Positions 42,950 to 54,871 of a stretch of DNA of 64,000 nucleotides are shown here, piece after piece. The DNA is taken from NCBI GenBank assembly GCA_016271365.2, contig JADMNL010000022.1, positions 219,208,501 through 219,272,500 of the forward strand. The letters are read 5' to 3'. Origin of the DNA: Neoceratodus forsteri (taxonomy: Eukaryota > Chordata > Ceratodontiformes > Ceratodontidae). A program made the translations under genes and the position numbers. The first letter of the stretch is position 1. The number at the start of each line of letters is the position of its first letter. The notes under the pieces are model-generated. The model saw only the letters and a list, made by a program, of their open reading frames with translations, did not search any database and was not told the origin of the DNA.

Positions 42950-43885
42950 TTGGCTAGTTTAAAAGCTTGCCAATGAAGCATTTAAACCCATCACCTAGGA
43001 TCCTGGTTCCCCTCCCGGACAGATGCAGCCCATCATGCCAGTATAGGCTTGCATCACTCCAGGTGGACCCCCAGTCCCCAATGAAGCCAAAGCCCTGAGC
43101 TCCACGCCAGTTTTTCAACCACTGATTGAATCCCATGGTACGGAACACCCTAGCCTCTCCTATGCCATAGATGGGTAGCACCTCCGAGAAGGTTACCATG
43201 CGTGCTACTTGACCAAGGCCCTCCCCAATTCCACAAACTCTTAACTTGCACTTCTCTAATCCCTTTCTAGCCAGGTCATTTGTCCCTAAGGGACAATGAC
43301 ATCCAGCTCCTCCCCTGTGCAGCTGTCTGCAATACCGAGGATTCGCCTCCTGTCCCTCCAAGCCATGGCGCCAGGCAGGCACCTTACCTCCTCTCCTTCC
43401 TTGCCCAGTTCTACCTTCCTAACAATGGAGTCCCCACCAGCAGTTGTTTCCTTCCTGCCACCCTCCTGTGGGTCTCCTTGTGGAGGTTCCCAGCATCCTT
43501 GGTCTCCACTGTAGGTGCCTCCATAGAGGAACCACACTTTGCCAGAATGGCATAGGAATTGTGGAAGGTACAACTGGAGGATGTGCCTCTGTTCCACCAC
43601 CCTCACCCTCCCTGAGCCCACTGTGGTCCAACCACCCTCTTTCTTGGCAACCTCTGAGGCAACGGCAGTGGCACTGGTGGTCCCTGGATGGAAGAGGAGG
43701 TCCCACAAATCCTGGCCAACTCAGCCTGGAGATGAGCAACCTCCCTCAGCCCAGAGAGGTGCCTGCAGATGGGACAACACCGCATCCTCCAGAACATCTC
43801 CTCGAAGACTGCTGCTCCACAGCCACTGCACCGCACTACCCAATCATGTCTTATTTCTGGCCCCTTAACTGTTTGCAATCCTTAC
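42950..43885 (-). pseudogene. CR1-c ORF1 with zinc-type and SGNH esterase-like modules
   Basis: 43603-43878 reads VRCSGCGAAVFEEMFWRMRC then CPICRHLSGLREV, two C-x2-C pairs, followed by a heptad-like AHLQAELARI. 43286-43708 contains GDSIVR, block I of SGNH hydrolases with the catalytic serine. 42954-43382 contains GTNDL (block III) and DGLHLSGRG (block V with aspartate and histidine). Esterase modules are known in ORF1 of CR1-type LINEs. A frameshift near 43290-43380 lies between GDS and GTND. Confidence 0.82.
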
Positions 43886-44550
43886 TCTTTCCTGTTTTTT
43901 TTCTCTCTCTCCTTACTTTCTGCCTGTGTGCCCTTTAAGCTCCTGATTGTCCTGTTCTGAGACAAGAATATCCTATATTTCTGTAGACCACTTACTTGTT
44001 CAGAGGCAGACCTCCAGCAGCTAGAGGGGGCTGAGAGCTACTCTTGCCCTTCTAGGATGGTGGGTCCTTGGTGGTTCTAGGATCACTCACTTCCTGCCCT
44101 AAACAGGAAGTTCCTATTGTCAGTCAAATCCTGTGCCTATAAAAATAGAACTAACTTTGGGTGGAAGGAGGGCAATATAGTCCCAGCAGAGAAGTTCAGT
44201 CACACAGCAGTCCTTTCTCCTGGAGTCTTCTGCCAAGCTATTAGCAGAATCTTTCTAAGGCAGTCTTAAATGTAGCTTCCTTCTAGCTAGCTTACCCCTA
44301 CTTACCAGATCTTTCACAAGTAATTTAAACCTCACAACAGTTAAGTCCTTTCAGTCACCTGAGATTTACACCTAGATGACTTTTCAGTTACCCATTCAGT
44401 TCAGTTAACCCAAACACACACTTTTTGTTTTGTATGTTAGTTTTTTTACCCTAAATTAAAGGTCTAAATACAAAAGTTCTTCTACTTTAGTCCCAGCAGA
44501 GAAGTTCAGTCACACAGCAGTCCTTTCTCCTGGAGTCTTCTGCAGCTATT
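43886..44550 (-). repeat. CR1-c 5' leader with partial 310-bp tandem duplication
   Basis: A 53-base segment starting TCCCAGCAGAGAAGTTCAG at 44181 recurs at 44491 (offset 310) and ends at the element's 5' end. No ORF. It probably holds the LINE promoter. Confidence 0.85.
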
Positions 44551-44582
44551 CTGGAACCTCCAGAGGCAGTCGGAGAGTCAGG
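44551..44582. other. 32-bp templated filler at CR1-c 5' junction
   Basis: Identical to 39667-39698 in the host gag, same orientation, lying between the CR1 5' end and the CATGA target copy at 44583. Confidence 0.8.
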
Positions 44583-44587
44583 CATGA

Positions 44588-46250
44588 CGCCGGAGGCCTA
44601 CAGCAAAGGACAAGCTCCTTCCAGCTGTGTCCACTGCATCGTAAGTGGCACGAAGCATTGTCGACTGGCAGAACAGACAAGATCCATGACTTCCTGCTTA
44701 GTCTGACTCAAGAAGGGAGTCTAATTTAGATTCCATCTGACTAGAGATGGTCTTCTGGAAATCCCCCATATGTGCCACATAGTTAAAGGCCCTAATACCA
44801 AGGATAGAAGAGGAATAGATCTTCTCGTATTGGTTCAGAAGCCGGATTCCTTATCAGGCGGAGATGAGCTGAGGTGTTTGGGGTTGGCGGAGCAGCCGTG
44901 AGTGGCGCTGATGACAGAGTTCGCCTTGGGGTGGAGGCTAAGAATGTCTACACCCTCAGGAGCCTGATATAGCCTGTCCGCCTTCCTCAGAAGGGGTGCT
45001 AACATAGACTTGTTTCCAAATGGTGGAAACAAGATCCTCGTGAGGCTCTACCCAGTGTGGAATCAGCGTAGGAGCAGTCTCTGGCAGATATGGATAGGCA
45101 GCGAGTTTTACGCTGTGGGTCTGGCTCCACTGATGTACCTCCTGGATTTTCCTCAATAACTCCAGAAAGGAGGGGTCCCCTGGAAGAGACTCCGGAGGAG
45201 TCCTCTGCCTAGAGCTGCCCAGAGTATGGGGTCTGCCTTTGGGGTCAGAGTGGCCGACTCGTATCTGATAGAGGTAAAAGACTCTCCCTGTGAGGGGAGG
45301 GATGGCCCTCTGGGAGTTCCCGGGTGCATATCCTCCTCCTGGGCACCAGAGGGCTCTCTGTGTCGGGAGTCTCAGGCCTCAGATGTAGAGATCCTGTATG
45401 GGGTCCAGCATCTGTAGACGACTCGACCTCCCTAGTGAGCGGAGCTTTGGCCTCAGTCCACCAGGAGGCCAAGGTCTCTTCAGAACCACCGGTGGCTGGG
45501 GAGTGGGCAGTGGATCTTAGCGGGAGGGGGATACGGATATTGAGGATATCCGTAACCAGATGGCGGGTAGCTCTGTGCCGGGTACTGTGGCGCCAGATAC
45601 TGAGAAGCAGGGTATTATGGCACCTGGTATTGCAGTGTCTGGTACCTGGGTGCCAGGAGCTCTGACAGAGCAGAGGGACCCGGAAGAGGCCATGCTGGTG
45701 GGCCAGACGATTGTAACACTGACCCCGAGGGAGTCAGGCCAGGCGTGGGTATACCTTTGATAGGGTCCGAAGAACCTGACAGAAGAATATGCCTATCGCC
45801 AGGTAAGGGATGCCGGATGGCGCCGGACTGGCGTGGGGTCTGGCCCAGAAGGAGAGTTCCTGACGGCAGCATCCCCGTGATCCTCTGACAACTGGGGAAG
45901 GAGGATTATAATCCCAGAGGCAAGTCGAGGAGATGCAGGGACCTCAGAGGGCAACGTGGTGAGACATTGCGGAGAGCCTGAGCGCCTGTCTGTTCCATGG
46001 GGTCCGTGCAGGCTTCCTGACAGGCGGGCGTCGGGAGCCGGCATCAGACTCCCTGCCCAAGGAAGGCCGCGCTGAGATGCAGCCTTGTCGGGAGGAGTTT
46101 TGGCTTCCTCAAGGGGTAAGTGGCATAGCAGCCATGTCCCGCAGACGCCAGTGGGACAGATATTCGACTTACTGACCTGCCAGACTTGAAGGCCGCGGAA
46201 TTAGTGGCCTTCACAGAAGCGCGACGCCTTCTTGGTAACCACCAAGACGG
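44588..46250 (-). pseudogene. Alpha2 gag-like ORF, N-terminal and middle parts
   Basis: Frames 44835-45032 and 44956-45156 read RKADRLYQAPEGVDIL and VKLAAYPYLPETAPTLI, matching RKADRLYKPPKLEPFL in alpha-prime. The region 45245-46044 is proline/serine-rich and frameshifted, with repeated VPGTVAPDTE-like words on the opposite strand reflecting a low-complexity region near 45570-45660. No catalytic motif; structural role inferred. Confidence 0.72.
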
Positions 46251-46299
46251 CCATGTCGTGGAACGATCCCCCGGAGGGAACGTTACCTTAAGTGCCGCA

Positions 46300-46600
46300 A
46301 CTCCAGAGTCTCGCGGCTGCTCTGGAAGCCAGTTCCCACTCTGTGCTTCTCATGCTTTTTGTGACCTTTGGTGGAAGTGGACATCTACCCAAGTTTCTTT
46401 AGCACTTTTTCCATGGAGACCATTTTTTCTTTGGCTTCCAGGGACTGCTGCCGTCTTTTCAGGTAGCAGAGTTGAACTTCTGGCAATGCTGACACTTCTC
46501 CACGGGGTGGTGTGGGCCCAGACAGAAGAGGCACAAGGAGTGGCCGTCCTTGTGTGGAAGTTGGGAACCACACGAGTCGCACCTATTCTTATGAGATTCA
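46300..46600 (-). pseudogene. Alpha2 gag N-terminal zinc-type module
   Basis: Minus-strand translation of 46440-46590 gives CDSCGSQLPHKDGHSLCLFC and then LGPHHPVEKCQHCQKFNSAT. The pattern is C-x2-C-G, D-x-H-x2-C-x2-C-L-G-x2-H-x4-C-x2-C. It is the clearest copy of the module in the window. Zinc binding is inferred from spacing only. Confidence 0.75.
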
Positions 46601-46739
46601 GAGGGCGTCTGGGACAACATACACAGCGAATCACTGAAGGGGGAGAGAGAAAATCGAAGAGAAAATAGGTCGAAAAGTTCTAAAACTTGGGAACTGACAA
46701 ATGACTAACAAGCTGTTCTACCGCAAGACCTTTCACAAG

Positions 46740-46929
46740 CCAATGGCTGGGAAACTGAAGGCGGCGGGGGACCGCCCCTTTATACCGCCATCATATACCA
46801 GTCACCTGATGCGGGGCGGTCCCCCGTCAGAGATTGCTAGCTAGAAATTTTTCCGTGGGGTCTTGATACCTGGTGGGTCGGTCAGTCTACATGTGAATAT
46901 CTACTGCAAGAGCCCTCTCGAAGTAAGAT
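46740..46929 (-). repeat. Alpha2 5' ITR with TATA-like box
   Basis: Inverted partner of 24653-24860; contains GGTATAAAGGGGCGG on the coding strand (about 46772-46786) and ends CTCTCGAAGTAAGAT. Confidence 0.85.
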
Positions 46930-48084
46930 CTTATGAGTTGGCAGAACCATGACTTAGTTAAGTTCTGCCTTCCCACAAGCGAGTCTTTTTTAAGTCAGGC
47001 TATTGTATAATCTATGTACAACAGCTGTTTACAAGTTAAAACTCTACTCTGAGTTTGGAGACTTGCTGCCTTGTTTACTTTACACAGCTTGCTTCAGTGC
47101 TGCACTGGACACCAATGTCGTCAGCATTGCAAAGCTGCTGTATGACTGGTTCATTATTCCACCGAGACAGTAAGTTGAATATCCATTGTGACAAACTATT
47201 TTTGAATGTTTGTTACTGATGTCACCAAGACATCTTTTTATACCATCATTTTACCCCCAACTTCAGGCGTATATATTCAGATTCACACTCACACCCCTGG
47301 AGATCTCTCCTCAATGACATCATTTGGTGGTTGTTGCAGAGTGAGATTTTTGATTACCCCCCAAAAAAACACCACTTTGGATTTGCACTTACCACTGCCG
47401 CCTCCACCTTCATGTACCACACTGGTCACCTTTCTCTTTTCTACTGTCCCAATACACTTGCTGCTTCAAATCCCCACCCCAACTAAAAAAAAAAAACTCA
47501 CCATTAGTCACTAACCAGTTCCTCATTCTACTAAAATCTGCCTCCAAGTCAATACTTGCTTTCTATCGAACCACAGAATTGGTTGACCTGCTTCCAGAAA
47601 GTACCTCTACAACTGTGAGCTCTCCTATGCTATCCAAATACAGAATGTGCCCTCCAGCTTCTGGCACTCACTGCTACTGGGACGCTGCATTCCACCTGTA
47701 GCAAGATTTGAAGCATTAATCACCATGTTTCACCACTCTCACCTCTCCAAACTCTTGCTTCTTCCTTTTGAGATGGTTGTCTATATGCCACTCCAAACCT
47801 GGTAATTTCCTCTCCCCCACTACATGAGGAAGCTTCCATACTGGTATACCATATCTTTGTCCTCTGTAGCACCGATGCCCTTCTTCTCATACAAGGTTAC
47901 TACTTACCCCTTCCCATTCCTCCAGCTAACTATATCCTGGCACAGATATGTCCAAATTATGATACTGTGTAGCCCATGTTTATAGCACAGCCACCAAGTC
48001 TAAGTGGGCCACTGCCATCAGTAGCTGCAGATCTTGTGCCCCAGCTCTCAGAATTCCTGTGCACTGCTACACCAGTTGCACAGA
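46930..48084. other. Unassigned stretch
   Basis: No coding region, known repeat or RNA gene is recognised. A polypyrimidine/A-run mix near 47360-47510 is the only local feature. Confidence 0.4.
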
Positions 48085-50300
48085 AATTGTTGGCAGGTAA
48101 GACTGCTAGGCCAATCTAATCTGCACGCAAGCCCTATACTTGGTTATGGCTTCTGACCCCCCTCCCTCTTGCTTTACCTGTGTGGTTCCCCTATGCCTGT
48201 TTAAATCCAACCACAGTGCCTTCTCCCACCGTCTCTTATGACGGACCATTCCATGCATCCACCACTCTTTGTAAAGAAAAACTTCCCCACATTCCCTTAA
48301 CCTGCCACCTTCCAATTTTATGTCATGCCCCCGTGTTCTTGTATTTCTCCTGGATTGGAAGACCTCTCTCCCCTGCACCTTGTTTGTGCCCTTGAAGTAC
48401 TTGAATGTTTCTATCATATTCCCTCTTCTCCAGTGAGTTCATATTGAGGTCCCTTAATCTCTTGTAAATTTGGTGGTGTAAGCCCTGTACCATCTTAGTC
48501 GCTGTTCTCGACCTCCAGCCTGTTAATGTCCCTTCAAAGGTGCAGCCTCTAAAACTGAACACAGTACTCCATGAGACGCCTGACCAGGGTTTTATAGAAC
48601 GGCATCACTACCTCCCATCTTCTGCTATAGATACCCCAGCATGCCAACTGGCCTTCCCTGCTGCCCTTGTACTCCGCTTTGACATTTCAGGTCATCTGAA
48701 ATAACCTCCAGGTCCCCTTTTTCCTTGGTGAATGTCAGCAACCCCCCACCATCCTGTAGCTCTCTCCAGGGTTTCCTTGCCCCAGGTGCATCATTTTGCA
48801 CTTTGAATTAAACCTCAGTTGCCACTCAGATAATTTCTCAAGCTTCTGAAGGTCCTTCATTTTCTCCACCCCATTACAGATCTTGGTGTTATGTGCAAAC
48901 AGGAAGACCTTTCCTTCCAGTCTCTAATGTCACTGATGGACACTGAACAGGACGGGCCCAAGGACTGATCCCCGAGATACCCCACTAGTCAACCCCTCTC
49001 CCCAGATTATACCCCATTTACCACCACCCTCTGCCTCCTATCCATTAGCCAGTTCTTAACACAGTTTAGCACCTTTTCTCCCATGCCCAGACTACCCACC
49101 TTGTTAACCAGCCTCTTATGGGACAGTGTCAAGGCTTTGCTGAAGTCAAGGTAGGAACATCCTCACTAATTTACTTAGTCTCCGAAGACATCTCATTAGT
49201 GTGACAACCTACACACTGTGAAACCATGCTGCCTAGAGTCCTGGGCACCGACAGCTTCTAGATATCCCACTTTCCTTTAGCAGTGCCTCCATGATCTTCC
49301 CCACTACTGAGGCGAGGCTGACCGGCCTATAGTTCCCTGCCACCGCCCTACGGCCAGACTAGTGTAGAGAGACCACATGTGCTCTCCTCCAATCCTCTGG
49401 TACCCCTCCTGCGTCGAGCAACTGTTAAGGCTGCTAGAGGTTCTGTTAGTCTTCACAGCTCCATTAATATTCTTGGGTGTGTGCCGCCTGGCCCCATTGC
49501 TTTGTCCCCTTCAATTTAGTGAGCTCCTGCAGGAGAATCTCCTGTGAATAGAGCCGATGTCCACCTGTTGCATGGCTTTGGTTCCCGTCCTTCCCCCTCT
49601 TCTGTCAATACTGAATAGAAGTATTTCTGCCTCATCCAGGTCTCCCTCCTTCCTGCCCTTTGAGCCAAACAATCCCTCTTCCTGGTTTTCCATCTTTCAC
49701 TGATGTACCTGTGGAATGTCTTGTCCCCTCTTTACTGTCTGCGCTAATCCTTCCTCAGTCCGCCTTTGCTCTCCCTACAGGTCTTCCCACTTCCCAGACA
49801 CTAGGTATACTTCCCTATCTTCCTTTGGGTCTCCTTGCTGCCTTTTTAGCTCTTGCTTTGTCTGCCACTTTTCGAGAACCATAGTGGCTCTTCTTGCCTT
49901 TGAATACCAATCTGATGCATTGGTTTGTCACTTCCACCAAGGCTCCTTTTAGGTGCTCCCACTGCTTTCCCACCCTGCCTAGCCTCCATTTTCCAGGGTT
50001 ATTTTGATGGCTCTCCCATTTCAGCTAAGTCTTTTGAAATCCAAAACCTTTGACCTAGTATGACATGAGAAGAGTCCCTGTCTCAATGCTGAACCATACT
50101 ATGCAGTCATCACTGATCCCAGTTGCTCTTCTACATGGACATCTCTGATTCTAACCCTGTTGATCACTAGATCATGGCCATGTCCCTGGTGGGATCAAAC
50201 ACAAGCTGCCAGAGTCCTGCCTCCTGTATGGCATCTAGGATGCCTCTGCTTCTGGCTGAAGCCACTGCCTGGTTTCCATCTCCTCTCTGCATTCTCATTA
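48085..50300 (-). mobile_element. Old CR1 LINE, 5' truncated (CR1-d)
   Basis: The 3' part at 48106-48417 reads MIETFKYFKGTNKVQ; RT and endonuclease traces follow in shifted frames, ending in SRGILDAIQEAGLWQLVFDPTRD (50167-50290 region, counterpart of RAILDAVQVAGIRQLVSEPT in CR1-c). More diverged than the other copies, with many indels; the 3' terminal repeat is eroded. Confidence 0.82.
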
Positions 50301-53214
50301 GCGACACACCCCCCAAGCACACAACCTCTACAGCATCCTGGTTTAGAGACTGGCCAGCAGAATGTAGTCTTCCTCCCATGGATAATGAGCACTAAGTGCT
50401 GACAGCCCCCTCAGCTGGGTCTGGCTGCCACAGCGCCAGCAAGGGAAAAAAACTTACATTCAGTAGACGCTGCCTCATCTCTTGCCTTAAAAGGGCCAAT
50501 TGTGCTCATTTAAAAAAAAAAATTAAGCCCCACCCAGCTTACCTCTTCAGGACTTCAGAAGTCCATTTTGCAGAATCTGACAGCTTTTGAAGGCAGGATC
50601 TAATTCCTCAGTGGAATCATACGCTCGATCACTTCCCCTTTCTAGTGCCGATTCTAGCAGGCTCAGCTGCCGCCCCAGCTCTCACATTTTGTGATATTAG
50701 GCGGGAGTGTTGGGGGGCAGCAATGAGGTCCGGTTTTGAAATGTTTCTATTTTATATGGCCATATGAGTCAAATCATTGCCACAATTCAATGAACAAGGC
50801 CCATGGTAGTTGAGCTGTGGTTCTGGCCGGATGGACCCTGTTTCAAAGACACCTAACTAGAATTAGGACCAGGAAGCATAAGGGACTGGGCAGACTGCTC
50901 CTCGAAGGAATTACAAACCCTTCCTCTTTAAAAAAAGAACTTCTGCAATATGGACCAGGTGCTTCAGACTAACCTGCTGCTTGGGGGGGGCGGCACGCTG
51001 GGGGGCTTAAAGCACCAAAACTGTTACCCTTTAACAGGGGCATCTAAGGAAACTGCCACACTAGCAGCTGTAAAAAGCGTGTCTGCCAATGAGGAAAGAT
51101 GACCTGTGGCTACAAATTTCAAAGCCCATATCCCTCTCCCCACCCAAATTACACAGTGTAACAAAACTGGGATATACAGATAGGGTTTATGACTATTTTC
51201 AGCTACTTTATTAGTTTTTTAAACCTTTAATCATGCTCTCAATTGCTGCTGCAGGTTCCTTCTATACCTTTTAAAATACAACACAAGCTTGATTTTTTTC
51301 TTTTAATATTGTGCAGTTACCAAGGAAGACGACTTTTTTACCACATCTCATTAAATGCAACAATATATACAATGGTTTTAATTCAGTCTATATTTTATAT
51401 ATGTTCATGAAAGATGCTTTTAAAGTCCATCAGTGAATCCAGCACTGTACATGTATTTGAGCAGTCAGGTACTGAAGAACCTTCTTTCCAGGACAAGCAG
51501 GTCTAGTGGACAAACGTTGCAAGATGGGACCAGAAGTCGTCATTGTGAACTACCAGGGTACAAAGTGCCAGCGAGCATGACCCCTAGACACCAGACTATC
51601 TCCATTTACGGACGTCACAAAGTGAAGCTGTACTGTGATTTCCAGTAACAGTTTATCATATTGCAGTTACACAGAATGTACCTTGATGCACCATTCTGTT
51701 CTCATCTCTGCTACTGAGCTTCCCTTCCCCAGCTCTTACCCTTTCCCACCTAAAATTCCCTATATTTTACACAAATATCACAGCATTCAAAATTTGATAT
51801 AGTGACATCCCCTGCTCATTTTGACAAACTAATCTTTGTCGGGTACCCTCTACCTTAAAACATATCCCAAACATTTTTTAAACTCCTTTTCACCTTTCTT
51901 GCACCTCAATTTAGGTTGCAAACCACACTGTCTGCAAATGTAGAAGAGCATCCACCTTACCCCGACAATACCAATGCTAGTCTGTGGCTGGTTGGCTTGC
52001 AGATGCAACACTGAATGATCACACACCTATGGGATTCAAGCGGCTGACCTAAGGTTTAGACCAAGTATTAGACAGTAGCAGTCTAACTATCCTCATGACT
52101 TTCACACTTCGCTCAGTGGTGTTATTTTATCATACCCTCCTTTCTAGATGGATATCCACAGCAGTTTTGAAAGCCCCTTTGATGGCTTCTCAACAATCTT
52201 CCTTGGCAAGTTGACCATCCCCACTGCACTCCATACACAGAAAAGCATCCTCTTACACTGTGTGTGCCTAGTTCTCAGCCTATCTGTTCTGAACTGTGAA
52301 CGCTTTAATTTTGTTGCTTGCTCATCAATACTGCCATGCATCATCAGGTCACCCTTGTTCCTCTCTGCTCCACACTATAATCCGAGTCTTTATAATCTAG
52401 CCTCATAAGAGCTCCTACAATTCCCTTCACTATCTGTGTCATTCTCCTCTATCTTTTTCCTGTGCTGCTTTGAGAATGGTGACCAGAACTAAGTAAGGAT
52501 CCATTTGAGTATACAGAGGTGGCAACATCTGCTTACTTCCCACCTTTCTTCAAATATAACCCACCACCCCACTTGCTTTTGCTCAATACTGTTGGTTATG
52601 GTGCATATCCTTGGGACACACCTGACCTTAATGTAGGATTTTGAGACTCACACTGATGTTAGCACAGACAGGACTGAAGCTCTAACGCCGTTCCACCCCC
52701 ACACATTTAACCCCTTCTTACAAAAATAGAAATCAGTGCAAAACAGCCGTAAACATGGTTCTTGGGTGTGAAGGGCTTTGAAAGATAAATTTTAACTGCA
52801 GTACACTAGGCAGTTAACTACACTTCTGCACTGGCAGATTGGGCTGCTGCCTTGAGAAGCTGGCAACCTGATAGTGCAGCGCAGGGCTACTGCTTGCAAC
52901 GCGTGGGCCTGGGTTGTTGAGCTGGCTGGGAGTTGCAGAACTGAGCTCTTTTGGGCGGGATCGCTAGTGACAAACCCCATCCAGTGCAAGCATTCCGTCT
53001 TCCAGGCCTCGACTGGTGAACTGGCCCCTCCAGTTCTGGATCCTATTTCTTGGGCTTTGGGGGCATGCAATGGAGGAAACCAGAGTCAAAGGCAAGTCCA
53101 ATAGAAGCCAGCTGATGGGGCTGGGGAATTTAGCACAATTGGGGAAAGGCCAGCACAAGGGGATAAAGAAAAGGGAAACAGAAATGCAGGTAATCGCACA
53201 ATGGAGGAGACTGA
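50301..53214. other. Unassigned stretch
   Basis: About 2.9 kb in which I recognise no gene, LINE, DIRS or SINE. AT-rich segments at 51180-51440 and an eight-G run near 50984 are visible. This is the longest part that may be unique sequence. Confidence 0.45.
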
Positions 53215-53354
53215 ACACCTTGGCAGGTACAAAAGCTAATCTTGGGGAGGTTGTAATTGAGAGTTTTGTCCAGTCCAATAGATGGACTTTCCAGGTTTGT
53301 AAGGACTGCCTTATACCTATGGAAGATTATGTAATTCGCCTTTTGTGCAGAGGG
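53215..53354 (-). pseudogene. Delta1 DIRS recombinase fragment left of CR1-e
   Basis: The minus strand reads ELQALCTKGELHNLP and then a segment comparable with VFHRDKVVLRTNP of other copies. Together with DTADLKLSPGAL at 54872-54930 it forms the block that elsewhere reads TADLK-LSWK...SELQAL, so CR1-e split this gene. Confidence 0.65.
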
Positions 53355-54869
53355 CTTGCAGCTCCTAAAACTGAAGATGGACAAAGCAACAGGCCAGACA
53401 CGATTCACCCCAGAATTCTAAAAGAACTAAGGGAAAACTAGTGACGCCACTGACTACCTTTTAACAAATCATGGGAGGATGGAGGGTACCCGAGGACTGG
53501 CAGAGGGCAGATGAGATTCCCTTCACAAAAGTGGGAACAAACCGAAGCAGGAAACTACAGACCTGTTAAGTTGACCTCAGTGGTAGGGAAAATTATGGAA
53601 TCACTTCTGAAAGAAAGAACTGTTAAGTGCCTAGAGGCCAGAGGGGCACAGGACCCAAGGCAGCATGGCTTCACAGTGGAAGGTCATATCAGACGAATCT
53701 AAGATTTCTTTGACTGGGTGACCAAGTAGACCAGGAGGGGCTGTGGACATGGCCTACCTAGACTTTAGCAAGGCATCTGACAGTCCCACAAAAGATTAAC
53801 AAATTAGCCAGCCTGGAAGTGGGTCCCAGGGTGGTAGCCAGAGTAAAAAAAAATTGGCTGGACAACAGAACACGGGTAATAGTAAACAAAGTCCATTCCA
53901 AAGAAAAGGGGTTACTAGCAGGGTACCACAGGGTTCAGTACTGAGACCGGTCCTTTTTAATGTCTTTATAAGTGACATTATGAGGAATTGAAAAGTATGC
54001 CTCTTTGCAGACATGAAGATTTGCAAAAGGGTTAATGGCGGGGGTGGTGTTGTGGAAAGGATGAGAAGGACTTGCAAGGTTGGAGGACTGGTCAAAAGTA
54101 TGGCAGCTTAGATTCAATGCAAAGTAATGCACCTGGGAAACACAAACCCAGGGGACGAGTACACCGGGGGACTAAAATGGAAAGGACCAGAGGTAGTCAT
54201 ATCAGATGACCTAATGGTAAGCAACAATGGAGAATGCAGTAAAGGCGACTGGGGGAGAGATGGGGATACTGGGATGCATAGGGAGAGACATCACCAGTAG
54301 AAAACAGGAAGCTATCCCTCGGTACAGACAGTTGGCGAGACTACTGTGTGCAGTTCTGGAGACCCATCTCTGCAAGGACATAGGATGAAGGCAGTCCAGA
54401 GGGCGGCAACTAAAATGGTGCGGAGTCTGCACAAGAAGCCATACGAAGAGAGACTAAAGGATCTTAAATATGCATACCCTCGAGGAAAGGTGGGACATGA
54501 TAGAAACTTTCAAGTACTTCAAGGGAATCAACAAAGTCCAAAAGGGTAGCATCTTTCAGAAAAAGATGTGCAAGAACAAGGGGGCACAATTTGAAGATAG
54601 AGGGGGACAGCTCAGGAGCAACTTGAGGAAGTATTCTTTCATGGAGAGAGTGGACGACGCATGGAGCGCCTTCCTGAGGAGGTCGCAGGGTCAAAAACAG
54701 TGAGGGAATTCAAGAATGCATGGGACAGATAAGGTAATACTGGTGGGGGGGAGCACGAAGTAGGCTGTTGGGTTAACTAGGATCTGCAGCTTATCCAATA
54801 GGTAGGGAAATGGGCAGACTGGGTGGGCCAAGCAGTCCTTATTTGCCGTCAAAGTGTTTCTATGTTTAG
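53355..54869 (+). mobile_element. CR1 LINE, 5' truncated (CR1-e)
   Basis: Starts in the RT (CTCCTAAAACTGAAG, KLKMDKAT then PDTIHPRILKELRE), continues through TEAGNYRPVKLTSVVGKIM (53530-53590), RT C-terminus near 54350-54560 and the 3' UTR, ending CCGTCAAAGTGTTTCTATG at 54845-54865. Inserted in the delta1 recombinase. Frameshifts and stops throughout. Confidence 0.9.
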
Positions 54870-54871
54870 CC

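Larger units (their letters stand above)
39982..44550 (-). mobile_element. Near full-length CR1 LINE (CR1-c)
   Basis: About 4.57 kb with 5' leader (43880-44550), ORF1 (42950-43880), ORF2 endonuclease and RT (40290-42730) and 3' UTR. The host gag flanks show CATGA at 39977-39981 and 44583-44587, a likely 5-bp target duplication. Between the CR1 5' end and the right CATGA lie 32 bases copied from the host gag at 39667-39698. It is the only copy with ORF1 here. Each ORF has frameshifts. Confidence 0.92.
24653..46929 (-). mobile_element. Alpha2 DIRS retrotransposon hosting three other elements
   Basis: Left end (truncated terminus) at about 24653, right end at GAAGTAAGAT (to 46929). Removing alpha-prime, gamma2 and CR1-c leaves about 6.0 kb, a normal DIRS length. 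Order on the minus strand: gag (46200-44588 and 39976-39500), RT (39500-38560), RH (38560-38031 and 32329-32160), YR (32160-31615 and 25616-25150), ICR, 3' ITR. The reading continues across each insertion point, which identifies the insertions. All ORFs are decayed. Confidence 0.9.

Noticed and set aside
43444..43938. Plus-strand open frame of 164 codons
   Set aside because: Antisense to CR1-c ORF1, low complexity (serine, proline, leucine), no domain.
45560..45760. Repeated GTV/APGT words on the plus strand as a repeat protein
   Set aside because: Antisense to low-complexity alpha2 gag; the frame is short and has no start context.
53016..53441. Possible host gene of 141 codons on the plus strand
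   Set aside because: Its 3' part overlaps CR1-e and its middle is antisense to a DIRS recombinase fragment; the rest has no recognised domain.
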